Assembly: GCF_040215725.1 (NCBI RefSeq)
Contig: NZ_CP157967.1
Coordinates: 3,008,501 to 3,072,500 of the forward strand
Direction of reading: 5' to 3'
DNA length: 64,000 nt
Source of the DNA: Rhizobium sp. ZPR4
GTDB lineage: Bacteria > Pseudomonadota > Alphaproteobacteria > Rhizobiales > Rhizobiaceae
The notes beneath the pieces were generated by a model. That model was given only the letters and a program-made list of their open reading frames with translations. It was not told where the DNA came from and made no database searches. Of the stretch, positions 28,251 to 37,501 are shown piece after piece. Position numbers and translations under genes: made by a program. Within the stretch, counting starts at the first letter, position 1, and each line of letters starts with the position of its first letter.

Positions 28251-28424
28251 ATGTCGCATCCCTTCTACGTTTTCGGCTCCTATGGCTTTGCCGCCTTCAT
28301 AATCCTCGCGATCATCGCCTGGATCTGGATCGACGGACGCCTGCGCCGCCGCGAGCTCGCTGCATTGGAAGCCTCCGGCATCCGCCGCCGCTCGCAGCGC
28401 CCGCCCGAGAGCGATACGAAATGA
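28251..28424 (+). CDS. ccmD: Heme exporter protein CcmD
   Basis: A 57-residue single-helix membrane protein. The N-terminal [19 protein letters not shown] enters a transmembrane helix and is followed by a basic cytoplasmic tail, as usual for CcmD, which helps release holo-CcmE from CcmC. GGGAGGAA sits 6 bases before the ATG, inside the end of ccmC. Its stop overlaps the ccmG start. Confidence 0.92.
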   Translation: MSHPFYVFGSYGFAAFIILAIIAWIWIDGRLRRRELAALEASGIRRRSQRPPESDTK

Positions 28425-29032
28425 CTGCCGATACCGACAATAAGGATCAGCCGAAATCAGGCGCCACAGCGCGTTATCTATTCGCGCTGATCCCGCTCAT
28501 CGTCTTTGCCTGCATCGCCCTTGCCGTCGGCAAGGTCATGTATGACCAGGAAGTACACGGCACTGACATTTCGGCCATTCCCTCGGCCCTGATCGGCACC
28601 AAGGCGCCGAAGCTCGCCCTGCCGCCGCTTGCAGGCTCCAACCTGCCGGCGCTGAGCGATGACGCCATCAAGGACAAGCTGACGCTCGTCAACGTCTTCG
28701 CCTCCTGGTGCATTCCCTGCCGCGACGAGCATCCGGTGCTGAAGGAACTCGCCAAGAGCGGCCAGCTCAACATCGTGGCGATCAATTACAAGGACACGAG
28801 CGAGAACGCACTGCGCTTCCTCGGCGAACTCGGCAATCCCTACAACGCCATCGGCATCGACCCCAACGGCTCCGCCGCCATCGACTGGGGCGTCTACGGC
28901 ATCCCGGAATCCTATCTCGTCTCGCCTGACGGCACGATCCTCTACAAGCAGGTCGGCCCCTTCACGCCGACCAGCCTGAAGGAAGGGCTCTATCCGGCCA
29001 TAGCGAAGGCGCAAGGGAAGCCTGCGTCCTAG
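28421..29032 (+). CDS. ccmG: Thiol:disulfide interchange protein CcmG (DsbE/CycY)
   Basis: A 203-residue membrane-anchored thioredoxin. After a cytoplasmic N-terminus and one transmembrane helix (about residues 19-40), the periplasmic domain has the active site [12 protein letters not shown] and the CcmG-typical [11 protein letters not shown] cis-proline region. It keeps apocytochrome c cysteines reduced for heme attachment. It overlaps ccmD by four bases and ends the ccm cluster. ccmE, ccmF and ccmH are not in the window. Confidence 0.95.
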   Translation: MTADTDNKDQPKSGATARYLFALIPLIVFACIALAVGKVMYDQEVHGTDISAIPSALIGTKAPKLALPPLAGSNLPALSDDAIKDKLTLVNVFASWCIPCRDEHPVLKELAKSGQLNIVAINYKDTSENALRFLGELGNPYNAIGIDPNGSAAIDWGVYGIPESYLVSPDGTILYKQVGPFTPTSLKEGLYPAIAKAQGKPAS

Positions 29033-29063
29033 ACTCCTCGCTTCATCGAAGAGCAACCACCCG

Positions 29064-29250
29064 CCCTCGTGGTTCGGAGCTTCCACACCTCACCATGAGG
29101 GCTGATCTCCCTTGCGCAATCTAAAGATCACCCAGCTCACTAAGGCAGCTAAGCTGCCAACCAATCGGCGCAAAAGTCACTCCACCTCATGGTGAGGTGC
29201 CCTATTGCCGAAGCATAGCGCAGGCAATGGGGCCTCGAACCACGAGGTGG
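29064..29250. repeat. Intergenic palindromic element between ccmG and the DUF2585 gene
   Basis: CCTCGTGGTTCGGAGC and CACCTCACCATGAGG on the left (29065-29100) are mirrored by CCTCATGGTGAGGTG (29185-29199) and GCCTCGAACCACGAGG (29232-29246) on the right. Between them GGCAGC-TAA-GCTGCC forms a further hairpin. The whole 243-base convergent spacer is largely this element. Confidence 0.75.
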
Positions 29251-29275
29251 CCACGGGGCCAGCTTCAAAACTCTG

Positions 29276-29866
29276 TTAGATCCCGCCCTGCCAGATCTTG
29301 ATCGCATCGACCGGCCAGACCAGCATCAGCACATTGAGCGTGAGATTGTCGCGGATCAGATAGCCGGTGAGCAGCTCGAAGAAGATGGCGATGGCAACTG
29401 TCACCAGCACCGGGGCGCGCCAGGCAAACAGGAAGCCGACCACCATGAACACGGCATCCATCGACGAATTGAGGATGCTGTCGCCGACATAATCGAGCGA
29501 GATCGTCGCCGAACGATAGCGGTTGATGATGATCGGAGAATTTTCCAACAGCTCCCAGCCGGATTCGATCAGCATGGCAACGAAGAGCCGCATCGACAGC
29601 GGCCTGCCGCGCATGATCAGATGCGTGAGGCCGAAGAAGAGGAAACCGTGGATGATGTGCGACGGCGTGTACCAGTCGGCGATATGCTGCGAATTGCCGC
29701 TCGACTTCACCACCGGCTCGAAGAGCTTCACATAGCCGCAGGTGCAGATCGGCACGCGGCCCATCATATATTCCGCGACGATCTGCACGAGCAGAACGAC
29801 GGCGCAGGCGATGAACCAGAAGCTCTGCTGGCGGTAGCGGTTTTGCGCGTCGACGGTTTCGCTCAT
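29276..29866 (-). CDS. DUF2585 (UPF0314) membrane protein
   Basis: A 196-residue protein with about five hydrophobic segments, typical of rhizobia. Conserved features are [16 protein letters not shown] near residue 35, [17 protein letters not shown] and [18 protein letters not shown]. No function is established; the histidines and the cysteine pair near one membrane face could bind a metal, which is speculation. The start at 29866 overlaps the yciB stop (ATGA), and GGAAGGCGGAAA serves as ribosome site. It is the last gene of the dapF-mtaB-ftsY-yciB unit. Confidence 0.87.
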   Translation of the reverse strand: MSETVDAQNRYRQQSFWFIACAVVLLVQIVAEYMMGRVPICTCGYVKLFEPVVKSSGNSQHIADWYTPSHIIHGFLFFGLTHLIMRGRPLSMRLFVAMLIESGWELLENSPIIINRYRSATISLDYVGDSILNSSMDAVFMVVGFLFAWRAPVLVTVAIAIFFELLTGYLIRDNLTLNVLMLVWPVDAIKIWQGGI

Positions 29867-30594
29867 TTTCCGCCTTCCGCCGGCGGCTCGATCGTGTGCT
29901 TCATGATCAACGGCATCTGCGACAGGGTGAAGATAATAGTGATCGGCATCGTCGCCCACACCTTGAAGTTCACCCAGAGATTATCCGCGGCCTTGGTGTC
30001 GGGCAGGTAGTACCAGTTCGAGCCGCGCCAGACGACTTCATTGAGCACGGCCAGCACGAAGAAGAAAATGCCCCAGCGCAGCGTCAGCTTGCGCCAGCCT
30101 TCGGCATCCAGCTGGAAGGCGGCGTTGAAAACGTAGCCGAGCAGCGACTTGCCGAAAGCAAGGCCGCCGAGCAGCGCAACGCCGAATAGCGCATTGACGA
30201 TGGTCGGCTTCATCTTGATGAAGGTTTCGTTTTGCAGGTAGATGCCAAGCGCCCCGAAGATCAGCACCACGATGCCGGAGACGAAGGGCATCAGCGGCAG
30301 ATGGCCGAGCATGACCTTCGAGACGACGAGCGAGATCACCGTTGCAGCCATGAACAGGCCAGTGGCGACGAAGAGCGGGCCGCCGAGCGCGGCCAGCTGC
30401 GGGAAATGCTGCACCAGCCAGTCGCCGCGCAGATTGCCGAAGAAGAACACCAGCAAAGGCCCGAGTTCCAGCACCAGCTTCAGCATCGGATGGTGCTTGT
30501 CGGCGGCACTTGGGGTGAGATCGCTGTCGCTGGTCGTCATTGCGGCACTTTCCCTGTCATCAAATTTGTCATCGAGTTTGTTCTTGTCGTTCAT
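29863..30594 (-). CDS. yciB: Inner-membrane protein YciB (IspZ, septation protein A family)
   Basis: A protein of up to 243 residues with six hydrophobic helices; [31 protein letters not shown] and [21 protein letters not shown] segments are diagnostic of the YciB family, which affects cell envelope synthesis and division. The annotated ATG at 30594 overlaps the ftsY stop. An internal ATG at 30540 has a better ribosome site (AGGGAA, 9 bases) and would give 225 residues; the first 18 residues are charged and unconserved in look, so either start is possible. Confidence 0.9.
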   Translation of the reverse strand: MNDKNKLDDKFDDRESAAMTTSDSDLTPSAADKHHPMLKLVLELGPLLVFFFGNLRGDWLVQHFPQLAALGGPLFVATGLFMAATVISLVVSKVMLGHLPLMPFVSGIVVLIFGALGIYLQNETFIKMKPTIVNALFGVALLGGLAFGKSLLGYVFNAAFQLDAEGWRKLTLRWGIFFFVLAVLNEVVWRGSNWYYLPDTKAADNLWVNFKVWATMPITIIFTLSQMPLIMKHTIEPPAEGGK

Positions 30595-32132
30595 TGGCCG
30601 TTTCCAGCCCCCGTGCCCGCGATGGCATTGGCGAAATCCTCGGCCTCGAACGGCTCGAGATCGTCTACACCCTCGCCGACGCCGATGAAATAGACCGGCA
30701 GCTTATGCTTGGCGGAGATAGCGACAAGAATGCCGCCGCGTGCCGTGCCGTCAAGCTTTGTCATGATCAGCCCGTTGACGCCGGCGACATTGCGGAAGAT
30801 TTCCACCTGGTTCAAGGCATTCTGGCCGGTGGTCGCATCCAGCGTCTGCAGCACGGTATGCGGCGCATCCGGATCGAGCTTGCCGAGCACACGCACGATC
30901 TTTTCCAGCTCGGCCATCAGCTCCGCCTTGTTCTGCAAACGGCCGGCGGTATCGATGATCAGCACGTCGCTCTTGTTGGCCTTGGCCTGCTGGAAAGCGT
31001 CGAAGGCAAGGCCGGCCGCATCCGCGCCGAGCTTGGTGCCGATGAATTCCGACTTGGTACGGTCCGCCCAGATCTTCAGTTGCTCGATGGCCGCGGCGCG
31101 GAACGTATCGCCGGCAGCGACCATGACCTTCAGCCCGGCGCCCGAGAGCTTTGCCGCCAGCTTGCCGATCGTCGTCGTCTTGCCGGTGCCATTGACGCCA
31201 ACCACGAGGATGACATGCGGCTTGTGGCTAAGGTCGAGCTGCAAGGGCTTTGCGACCGGCTTCAACACCTTGGCGATTTCCTGCGCCATGATGCGACCGA
31301 CATCCTCGCTCGTTACATCCTTGCCGTAGCGCTCGGAAGCAAGGGTATCGGTGACGCGCATCGCCGTTTCGACGCCGAGATCGGCCTGGATCAGCAGATC
31401 TTCCAGATCCTGCAGCGTCTGATCGTCGAGCTTGCGCTTGGTGAAAAGCGCCGCGATCTGGCCGGTGAGCTGCGACGAGGTGCGCGCAAGCCCGGCGCGC
31501 AGGCGCTGAAACCAGGAGAGTTTTTGCTTTGGGGCTTCTGGAACTGGTGCAGGGGTTGAGGCAGCGGTGGAGAAACCCTTGGGGAGGATGGGGGCAGATG
31601 GAGTTTCGGTGACTTCCGAGGAAGGTTTGGAGCGTGCTTCGGTTTCCGTGCTTTCAGACGAAGGTTCCAAGTTTGCCGAAGCTTCCTCGCCCCCCTCTGT
31701 CCTCTCGGACATCTCCCCCACAAGGGGGGAGATCGGTTCGATGGGGTGCTCTTCCGAAACTACACTAGCTTCAGTATCGGCAGATTGCTCCGGTTCGAGT
31801 GCCTGAAGGTCGTCACGCTGCTCTTGCGACTCGGATTCAAAAGAATCGGGAGTCTCAGCGGCCCCAATCTCTTTCGCGCCGGAAGCCTCCGCCTGGCTTT
31901 TAGCCTCATGCTCCTGCTCAGCCGGCGCGGCATCCTCCAACCGATCTCCCCCCTCGTGGGGGAGATGTCCCGAAGGGACAGAGGGGGGCGACGCGGGCTC
32001 GACAAATTCGGAAGCCGGCGAAACATCTACAGCAGGCGCATCAACCTTCTGCGAAACCTCTGCAGGCGCCTGCTCCTCGGCCGGCTTTTCACGGCCGAAG
32101 GTGAAGACTTTTTTGATGAAACCGAGCGCCAT
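30591..32132 (-). CDS. ftsY: Signal recognition particle receptor FtsY
   Basis: A 513-residue SRP GTPase. The NG domain has [10 protein letters not shown] (312-321), the DTAGR motif and [10 protein letters not shown]; it binds Ffh and brings ribosomes to the translocon. The N-terminal 190 residues form an acidic, Glu/Ser/Ala-rich A-domain. Two stretches in it, residues 49-64 ([16 protein letters not shown]) and 134-148 ([15 protein letters not shown]), are translations of a rhizobial intergenic palindromic repeat kept in frame. The gene starts 18 bases after mtaB and overlaps yciB. Confidence 0.95.
   Translation of the reverse strand: MALGFIKKVFTFGREKPAEEQAPAEVSQKVDAPAVDVSPASEFVEPASPPSVPSGHLPHEGGDRLEDAAPAEQEHEAKSQAEASGAKEIGAAETPDSFESESQEQRDDLQALEPEQSADTEASVVSEEHPIEPISPLVGEMSERTEGGEEASANLEPSSESTETEARSKPSSEVTETPSAPILPKGFSTAASTPAPVPEAPKQKLSWFQRLRAGLARTSSQLTGQIAALFTKRKLDDQTLQDLEDLLIQADLGVETAMRVTDTLASERYGKDVTSEDVGRIMAQEIAKVLKPVAKPLQLDLSHKPHVILVVGVNGTGKTTTIGKLAAKLSGAGLKVMVAAGDTFRAAAIEQLKIWADRTKSEFIGTKLGADAAGLAFDAFQQAKANKSDVLIIDTAGRLQNKAELMAELEKIVRVLGKLDPDAPHTVLQTLDATTGQNALNQVEIFRNVAGVNGLIMTKLDGTARGGILVAISAKHKLPVYFIGVGEGVDDLEPFEAEDFANAIAGTGAGNGQ
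31690..31990. repeat. Inverted pair of palindromic repeats inside ftsY
   Basis: Left unit 31690-31737 reads CCCCCCTCTGTCC ... GGACATCTCCCCC; right unit 31942-31990 is the inverted form, GGGGGAGATGTCCC ... GGGACAGAGGGGGG. They match the intergenic copies at 20732-20920 and 26387-26573. The unit spacing is about 205 bases here. Both units and the spacer stay in the ftsY frame without stops. Confidence 0.88.
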
Positions 32133-32150
32133 GAAATGTCCGTTGAAGCA

Positions 32151-33425
32151 TTAGGCCGCGTCGGCGGCCAGAAGTTGCATGTCGAGGTGCTTGCCATTGT
32201 GGCCGGTGATTGCGACCTGCACAAGGTCGCGCGGGCGAAGGCCGGGGGCGGCGACAAGCGTGAAGTTTTCCGTATGCGCCAGCCCGCCATTCTCCACAAG
32301 CAGCCATTGCCGCGTGCCAACCATCTTGTTGAGATGAGCCTGGTGCAATCTTTGTCCAGCCTCGCGCAGGCGGGCGGCGCGTTCCTTGATCAGTCCGCGA
32401 TCGAGCTGCGGCATGCGGGCAGCCGGCGTGCCGGGGCGCGGGCTATACGGGAACACGTGCAGATGCGCGATACCGGCCTCCTCCGCAAGCCCAACGGCAT
32501 TGGCAAACATCTCCTCCGTCTCCGTCGGAAAACCGGCGATCATATCCGCGCCGAAACTCGTCTCGGGGCGCAGGCGACGCACGTCCTCGATAAAGCGAAA
32601 AGCATCGGCGCGCGAATGCCGCCGCTTCATCCGCTTGAGGATCATGTCGTCGCCATGCTGCAGCGAGAGATGCAGATGCGGCATGAAGCGCGGCTCGTCG
32701 GCGATGAGATCCATCAGATGCCGATCGGCCTCGATGCTGTCGATGGAGGACAGCCGCAGCCGGCGGATTTCCGGGATCTGCTTCAGCAGCGTCTTGGCAA
32801 GCAGGCCGAGCGTCGGCGTTCCCGGCAAATCGGCGCCATAACTCGTGGCATCGACGCCGGTCAGCACGATCTCGCGATAGCCGCTTTCGACCAGATTACG
32901 GGCCTGATCGACGACAGCGCCCATCGGCACAGAGCGCGAATTGCCGCGGCCATAAGGGATGATGCAGAAGGTGCAGCGATGGTCGCAGCCATTCTGCACC
33001 TGAATGAAAGCGCGCACGTGACCGTCGATATGGCGGATCATCTGCGGCGCTGTCGCCCGCACGCTCATGATATCGTTGACGCGCAGCTTCTCTTCCGCCG
33101 AAACGCCGAAATCCGGCAGGGAACGATAGGAAGCGCTCGTCAGCTTCTCCTCATTGCCGAGCACGGCATCCACTTCGGGCATTTCAGCAAAAGTCTGCTT
33201 CTCCGTCTGTGCCGCGCAGCCTGTGACGATAATGCGCGCATGCGGATTGTCGCGGCGCGCCCTGCGGATCGCCTGGCGCGCCTGACGCACGGCTTCGCCC
33301 GTCACGGCGCAGGTATTGACCAGAATGGCGTTGTTGAGCCCGGCTTTTTCCGCCTCGGCCCTCATCACTTCGGATTCATAGGTATTGAGACGGCAGCCGA
33401 AGGTAATGACCTCGACCCCGCTCAC
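32151..33425 (-). CDS. mtaB: tRNA (N6-threonylcarbamoyladenosine37-C2)-methylthiotransferase MtaB
   Basis: A 424-residue radical-SAM methylthiotransferase. The N-terminal UPF0004 domain has three cluster cysteines (TFGCRLN, VNTCAVT, VTGCAAQ); the radical-SAM motif is [18 protein letters not shown], and a TRAM-like domain ends the protein. It converts t6A37 to ms2t6A in tRNAs reading ANN codons. The start is GTG overlapping the dapF stop (GTGA). It lies between dapF and ftsY in one tight operon. Confidence 0.94.
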   Translation of the reverse strand: MSGVEVITFGCRLNTYESEVMRAEAEKAGLNNAILVNTCAVTGEAVRQARQAIRRARRDNPHARIIVTGCAAQTEKQTFAEMPEVDAVLGNEEKLTSASYRSLPDFGVSAEEKLRVNDIMSVRATAPQMIRHIDGHVRAFIQVQNGCDHRCTFCIIPYGRGNSRSVPMGAVVDQARNLVESGYREIVLTGVDATSYGADLPGTPTLGLLAKTLLKQIPEIRRLRLSSIDSIEADRHLMDLIADEPRFMPHLHLSLQHGDDMILKRMKRRHSRADAFRFIEDVRRLRPETSFGADMIAGFPTETEEMFANAVGLAEEAGIAHLHVFPYSPRPGTPAARMPQLDRGLIKERAARLREAGQRLHQAHLNKMVGTRQWLLVENGGLAHTENFTLVAAPGLRPRDLVQVAITGHNGKHLDMQLLAADAA

Positions 33426-34327
33426 CGCGCCTGAGCCCCCTGCTCTTCATCGCGCGAGAAGCTGCCTGTGACCGGATCGACCATGCCGGACCATTCCCAC
33501 TCGGCAGGCCCTGTCATGACGACATGATCGTTGCTTTCAAGCCATTCGATGGTGAGCTTGCCCGGAGCGGGCGCCGAGGCGACGTCGATCGTCACCTTGC
33601 GGCCGGTGCGGCCGGTGCGGGCGGCACTGACGGCAGTCGCGCAGGCGGCCGAACCGCAGGCAAGCGTCAGGCCGGCGCCGCGCTCCCAGGTACGGGTGCG
33701 CACAAGGGTCGGCGAAAGCACCTGCGCCAGCGTGATATTGGCGCGCTCGGGAAACATCGGATGGTTTTCGAGCAGCGGGCCGAAGCGATCGAGATCGAAG
33801 GACATCGGGTCTCTGTCCACCCAGAAGACCGCATGCGGATTGCCCATCGACATCACAGAAGGCGAATGCAGGACGGGATTATCGATCGGCCCGATCTGCA
33901 GCTCGATGCGGCTGGTATCGGCAAATTCCTCGGCAAGCGGGATCTTGTCCCAGGCAAAGACAGGCGTGCCCATATCGACCGAGATCGTGCCGTCCTCGTG
34001 CTCCCTGGCATTCAGGATGCCGGCGACGGTCTGGAAGGTGAACACCTTTTTGCCGGTTTCGGCCGCCAGCGCCTGCACGACGCAGCGCGTGCCGTTGCCG
34101 CAGGCCTGCGCCTTCGTGCCATCGCAGTTCAGGATGTCGATCCAGGCGTCGGTGCCATCAATCTTCGGATCGTGGATCGCCATGATCTGGTCGAACTGGG
34201 TCGCTGGATCGGCATTGAGCGCGATCGCAGCAGCAGGCGTCACCACATCCTTGCGGCCGCGCATGTCGACGACCAGGATCTTGTTGCCAAGCCCGTTCAT
34301 CCTCGCGAATTCGACCGTATTGCTCAT
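33422..34327 (-). CDS. dapF: Diaminopimelate epimerase
   Basis: A 301-residue cofactor-free racemase that turns LL- into meso-diaminopimelate for lysine and peptidoglycan. The two catalytic cysteines are in QACGNGTRC (Cys76) and TLACGSAAC (Cys224). [12 protein letters not shown] at the start is typical of the rhizobial form. The C-terminus is somewhat extended. The ribosome site is weak. It is the first gene of the minus-strand unit dapF-mtaB-ftsY-yciB-DUF2585, whose promoter should be in 34328-34599. Confidence 0.96.
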   Translation of the reverse strand: MSNTVEFARMNGLGNKILVVDMRGRKDVVTPAAAIALNADPATQFDQIMAIHDPKIDGTDAWIDILNCDGTKAQACGNGTRCVVQALAAETGKKVFTFQTVAGILNAREHEDGTISVDMGTPVFAWDKIPLAEEFADTSRIELQIGPIDNPVLHSPSVMSMGNPHAVFWVDRDPMSFDLDRFGPLLENHPMFPERANITLAQVLSPTLVRTRTWERGAGLTLACGSAACATAVSAARTGRTGRKVTIDVASAPAPGKLTIEWLESNDHVVMTGPAEWEWSGMVDPVTGSFSRDEEQGAQAR

Positions 34328-34599
34328 GATGCCATGTCCGTCCGTGTTTTCGAGCTGTATATGGCGGAATTGCGGGGGAATTACCAGTGGGGCGTGAAGG
34401 ACGGCGCTATTGAGATTTGGCCGGCTTGTCTCGAACGACGAAGGCGGTAGCCTCGTCTTTCAACTAAATGTCTCGATATGATCCCGCCAGGAAGCCTTGA
34501 CGCAATCTATTTTGAGAAAAAATCATTCCCCATGTCGGATCACCGGAACCCAGCACGTCCTAGGCTCGTCCACTCCGTCAAACCAGAAGGATTTTGACA

Positions 34600-35043
34600 A
34601 TGCCGAATACCATACGCCTGCACCGCGTCCTGGCCACCAGCCCGGAAAAGGTCTATCGCGCATTCATCGAAGCGGATGCGCTTGCTAAGTGGCTGCCGCC
34701 GAACGGCTTTGCCTGCACCGTGCATCATCTGGAGCCGAGCGTCGGCGGCACGTTCAGAATGTCGTTCCGCAACTTCACGACCGGCGCCAGCCACTCCTTC
34801 GGCGGCGATTTCCGTGAGCTGATCCCGGGCGAGCTGGTGCGTTATACCGACAAGTTCGACGACCCGAACCTACCGGGCGAAATGGAAGTGACCGTGACCT
34901 TGAAGAAGGTCCTCGTCGGAACCGAAGTCAACATCACCCAGGCCGGCGTGCCCGATGTCATTCCGCCGGAGGCCTGCTATCTTGGCTGGCAGGAATCGCT
35001 GATCAATCTCGCAAAGCTCGTCGAGCCAGAGATCAACCAGTAA
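34600..35043 (+). CDS. SRPBCC/AHSA1 domain protein
   Basis: A 147-residue protein of the START/Bet v 1-like fold. RVLATSPEKVYRAFIEADALAKW is the usual first helix region and GWQESLINLAKLVE the final long helix of the Activator of Hsp90 ATPase homologue-like group. These bind small hydrophobic ligands; the particular role is unknown. The ATG at 34600 has AAGGA about 9 bases upstream; a TTG two codons earlier is less likely. It is divergent from dapF and followed by a terminator. Confidence 0.87.
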   Translation: MPNTIRLHRVLATSPEKVYRAFIEADALAKWLPPNGFACTVHHLEPSVGGTFRMSFRNFTTGASHSFGGDFRELIPGELVRYTDKFDDPNLPGEMEVTVTLKKVLVGTEVNITQAGVPDVIPPEACYLGWQESLINLAKLVEPEINQ

Positions 35044-35065
35044 GTCGTCAAGACTTTCAAGATTC

Positions 35066-35095
35066 AGCCCCCTCTCCCCCGGGGAGAAGGGGCTT
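35066..35095. terminator. Hairpin terminator between SRPBCC gene and MBL hydrolase
   Basis: AGCCCC pairs with GGGGCT and TCTCC with GGAGA, with one mismatch; TTTC follows. It lies between convergent genes. Confidence 0.6.
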
Positions 35096-35113
35096 TCGGC
35101 CTGAACGACAGAT

Positions 35114-36130
35114 TCAGCCAACAGGCACGTCAAAAACTTCCCCTGCCCGGAGCGGACGAAAGCGATCCGGCTCCACGCCCTCCGCCTTCAGCGCGGTATC
35201 CAGCGCCTGAACGGGCGCATCGATGCCCTCGTCCGTCAGCTGGAAGGTCGCAAAGTGATGGCCGGCGACATAGGCGGCCCTGCAAAGCTTCATGCCCTTC
35301 ACCGCTTCTTCCGGATTCTGGTGCTGCCCCTTCATGAACCAGCGAGGCTCGTAGGCGCCGAAAGGCAGGATCGCGAGGCGGAAACCACCATGCTTGCCGG
35401 CGGCCGCTTCATAATTGATGCCTCCGTGAAAGCCGGTGTCGCCGACATGGTAGATCTTGCCCGATGGCGTCGTCAGCACGAATGCCGCCCAGAGGGCCAT
35501 GCGCCGGTCGCCCATGCCCCGCGCCGACCAGTGATGGCAGGGCTCGACATCGATGGTCACCCCAGCCCTGAAAGCGATGCGGTCACCCCAGTCGACCACG
35601 GTGATATCGGCGTCGGGAACGGCGCGGCGGATGATCGTGTCGTTGCCGAGCGGCGTGAGGATTTTCGGCCGGTGCGCCTGCTGCAGGCGGACAAGCGTTG
35701 CGAGATCGAGGTGGTCGTAGTGATTATGCGTCACCAGCACGAGGTCGATATGCGGCAGGTCCTCGAAGCGGATGCCGGGCGGCACCACGCGCTTCGGCCC
35801 TAGGGATCGGAAGGGGCTGACCCGCTCCGACCAGACCGGATCGGTCAGGATGTTCAGCCCGGCAATCTGCACCAGCATAGAGGCATGGCCGACCATCGTT
35901 ACCCGCATCTGCTCGCCGAACACATGTCTGTCGGGCTTGGCCGGAGGAAAGGCGCTGATGACGGGATTGGGCCAGCGCACCCGCCCGCCGCCGAGCTGCC
36001 AGCGCAGGAGATCGAAGGCCCCGCCCGGCTCGACGCCACCGGGATTGAAGAAGCGTTGGCCGTCGAAATGATCGGAAACCGGGCCTTGATAATAGGGATT
36101 CTTCTTGGCCGAGCCGGATGAGCTGGTCAT
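35114..36130 (-). CDS. MBL-fold metallohydrolase (UlaG/N-acyl-PE phospholipase D-like)
   Basis: A 338-residue protein. The metal motif is VTHNHYDHLD (HxHxDH), followed by EPCHHWSARG, a VGDTGFHGG aspartate strand and the GHHFATFQL histidine. The opening VGHASMLVQIAGLNILTDPVW and HHWS(A/R)R motif are shared with NAPE-PLD-type and UlaG-type hydrolases, suggesting a phosphodiester or lactone substrate; this is not decided by sequence. The start at 36130 has GGAGAAGG upstream and overlaps the stop of the unrecognised gene before it. Confidence 0.87.
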   Translation of the reverse strand: MTSSSGSAKKNPYYQGPVSDHFDGQRFFNPGGVEPGGAFDLLRWQLGGGRVRWPNPVISAFPPAKPDRHVFGEQMRVTMVGHASMLVQIAGLNILTDPVWSERVSPFRSLGPKRVVPPGIRFEDLPHIDLVLVTHNHYDHLDLATLVRLQQAHRPKILTPLGNDTIIRRAVPDADITVVDWGDRIAFRAGVTIDVEPCHHWSARGMGDRRMALWAAFVLTTPSGKIYHVGDTGFHGGINYEAAAGKHGGFRLAILPFGAYEPRWFMKGQHQNPEEAVKGMKLCRAAYVAGHHFATFQLTDEGIDAPVQALDTALKAEGVEPDRFRPLRAGEVFDVPVG

Positions 36131-37116
36131 GCCTTCTCCGCCCCTTGCGCGCCGGTCGCTTCGCCGGCTGGCAGGCCGATCCTCGCGAACCATTCCTCTG
36201 CCTCTTGCGCCGTCAATGTCTCTTCCAACACCACATTCGCCGGCATGGCGAAAAGCTGCGGCGTGAAGAAGCTCGTATCCCACAGCACCGCACCTTCGAT
36301 GGGTGCCGAAAGCAGGATGACCTGCCGGCCATCGATGCGGGCAATCGTCTCCACCGATGCCTCGCCGGAAATCTCGTGGAAGCCCGGCTCATCCGGCTGC
36401 ATCGTCTCATAGCGCCACCAAGGCTCGTCATTGCCCTCTTCGGCCACGGTCACGCAGCGCGCCATATCGACAATGAACCTGTTGGGCGCACGACCGCCGG
36501 GCAGCCGCTCGCCGAAAGCCGCCTGGATGAGCGTGAACAGATGAAAGCAGTTGACGATATTCTCATACCGCAGACGAAAACCCTGGCGGCTCGGCAGATG
36601 CAGCACCAGCAGCACGTCGCTGCGGCTCAGGAGTACCTGGCGGACCCAGGCCGCACCCGGCGTATAATCCTGAAGTTCCGCAAGCTGCGCCATCAGCGCC
36701 TTGTTGCCGGCGGCGAGTGCACGCTCCTGCGGCATGCCGGAAAGATGCGAAACTGCCGATTGGCCGAGCAGCTGGAAAGCGTCGAGCAGCTGCCTTTGCC
36801 GCGGGCTCAGCTCCTTGCGGCCGGCAAAGCCGCGATGGATCTGCGGCAGCCACGCCAGATAGAGCTCCCATACGGCAGCACCGCTGCGCTCGACCGCCCC
36901 GCCCTTTTCGACGATGGTTCCAAGCATATTGGCAAGAACGGCGGCACCCGGCGGCGGCAGACGGCTGAGCTCGCGCGCCGCCCGCGCCGCGATCTTCGGT
37001 TGCGCCTTGGCGCTGGCGTAAAAGGCTTGCGCCGCTTCGTTGAAGCGCGCGTCGACTCGGCCGCCTGCGTAAGCGCGGCAGGCGACGAGAAGATCGGTCA
37101 GGGCTGCATCATTCAT
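36127..37116 (-). CDS. Unrecognised conserved-looking protein
   Basis: A soluble protein of about 329 residues, starting MNDAALTDLLVACRAYAGG, that I cannot place in a known family. It has a helical, Ala-rich first half, RVDARFNEAAQAFYAS and a central region with DMARCVTVAEEG and PWWRYETMQPDEP, and ends in a mixed acidic tail. No signal peptide or membrane helix is seen. High third-position GC supports real coding. The start at 37116 is uncertain because the frame is open to 37194. The stop overlaps the MBL hydrolase start (ATGA), so the two are co-translated and probably act together. Confidence 0.7.
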   Translation of the reverse strand: MNDAALTDLLVACRAYAGGRVDARFNEAAQAFYASAKAQPKIAARAARELSRLPPPGAAVLANMLGTIVEKGGAVERSGAAVWELYLAWLPQIHRGFAGRKELSPRQRQLLDAFQLLGQSAVSHLSGMPQERALAAGNKALMAQLAELQDYTPGAAWVRQVLLSRSDVLLVLHLPSRQGFRLRYENIVNCFHLFTLIQAAFGERLPGGRAPNRFIVDMARCVTVAEEGNDEPWWRYETMQPDEPGFHEISGEASVETIARIDGRQVILLSAPIEGAVLWDTSFFTPQLFAMPANVVLEETLTAQEAEEWFARIGLPAGEATGAQGAEKA

Positions 37117-37254
37117 TCGAAACGGTCTCGGGGGAATCACTGGATGGCGGGATCGATACAACAATTGGAAGACGATGGTACGGTCAATCGACATTGGTAT
37201 GGCGATGGTATGGCGATCTCATGCGCGCATTTCAGGCATTTCGGCCGCTTTGGG

Positions 37255-37283
37255 TTGACTTTGACGGCCTTTTCCTGTTTATC
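37255..37283 (+). promoter_or_regulatory. Candidate promoter of ffh
   Basis: TTGACT (37255-37260) and TTTATC (37278-37283) are separated by 17 bases, close to a housekeeping -35/-10 pair. It would give a leader of about 210 bases before the ffh start. Confidence 0.4.
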
Positions 37284-37323
37284 GCCCGCAATCTGCGACG
37301 AGCACAAGCCTCCGAGCCACCGA

Positions 37324-37397
37324 CCGGGACCCATAGAGGTATAAAGAGATCCCGGAGGTCAACACCCGACAGCGCGATGCGCCCTCGGGTGGTTTTT
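37324..37397 (+). promoter_or_regulatory. Two-hairpin leader with terminator-like stem before ffh
   Basis: CCGGGA (37324-37329) pairs with TCCCGG (37350-37355). A second hairpin joins CACCCGA (37363-37369) to TCGGGTG (37385-37391) with an inner GCGC-GAT-GCGC stem and is followed by GTTTTT. No gene ends upstream on this strand, so a terminator here would act on the ffh transcript itself, as an attenuator. Confidence 0.5.
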
Positions 37398-37501
37398 GGC
37401 TTTGCGTCTTGTTTTCGTCATGGAAAAGCACGACGTTTTCGGGCGAGGAACCGCGCATAGGCGCAAATCCAAATTCCCGAGCGATCGATAAGGAAGAACC
37501 G

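Larger units (their letters stand above)
37117..37501 (+). other. Long leader and promoter region of ffh
   Basis: A 385-base gap between the divergent unknown gene and ffh. It contains a candidate sigma-70 promoter (37255-37283), two hairpins in the presumed ffh leader (37324-37355 and 37363-37397), and the ribosome site AAGGAAGAA before 37502. I see no signal-recognition-particle RNA here. Confidence 0.6.

Noticed and set aside
29222..29250. TTCGA-like motif resembling a tRNA T-loop
   Set aside because: It is part of a nested palindrome; no cloverleaf can be drawn around it.
31746..33434. 562-codon plus-strand open frame opposite mtaB and the N-domain of ftsY
   Set aside because: It spans two real genes on the other strand and translates a repeat unit; no domain is seen.
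37201..37501. Signal recognition particle RNA gene next to ffh
   Set aside because: The conserved core with GGAAGGAAGCAGCC-like sequence is absent.
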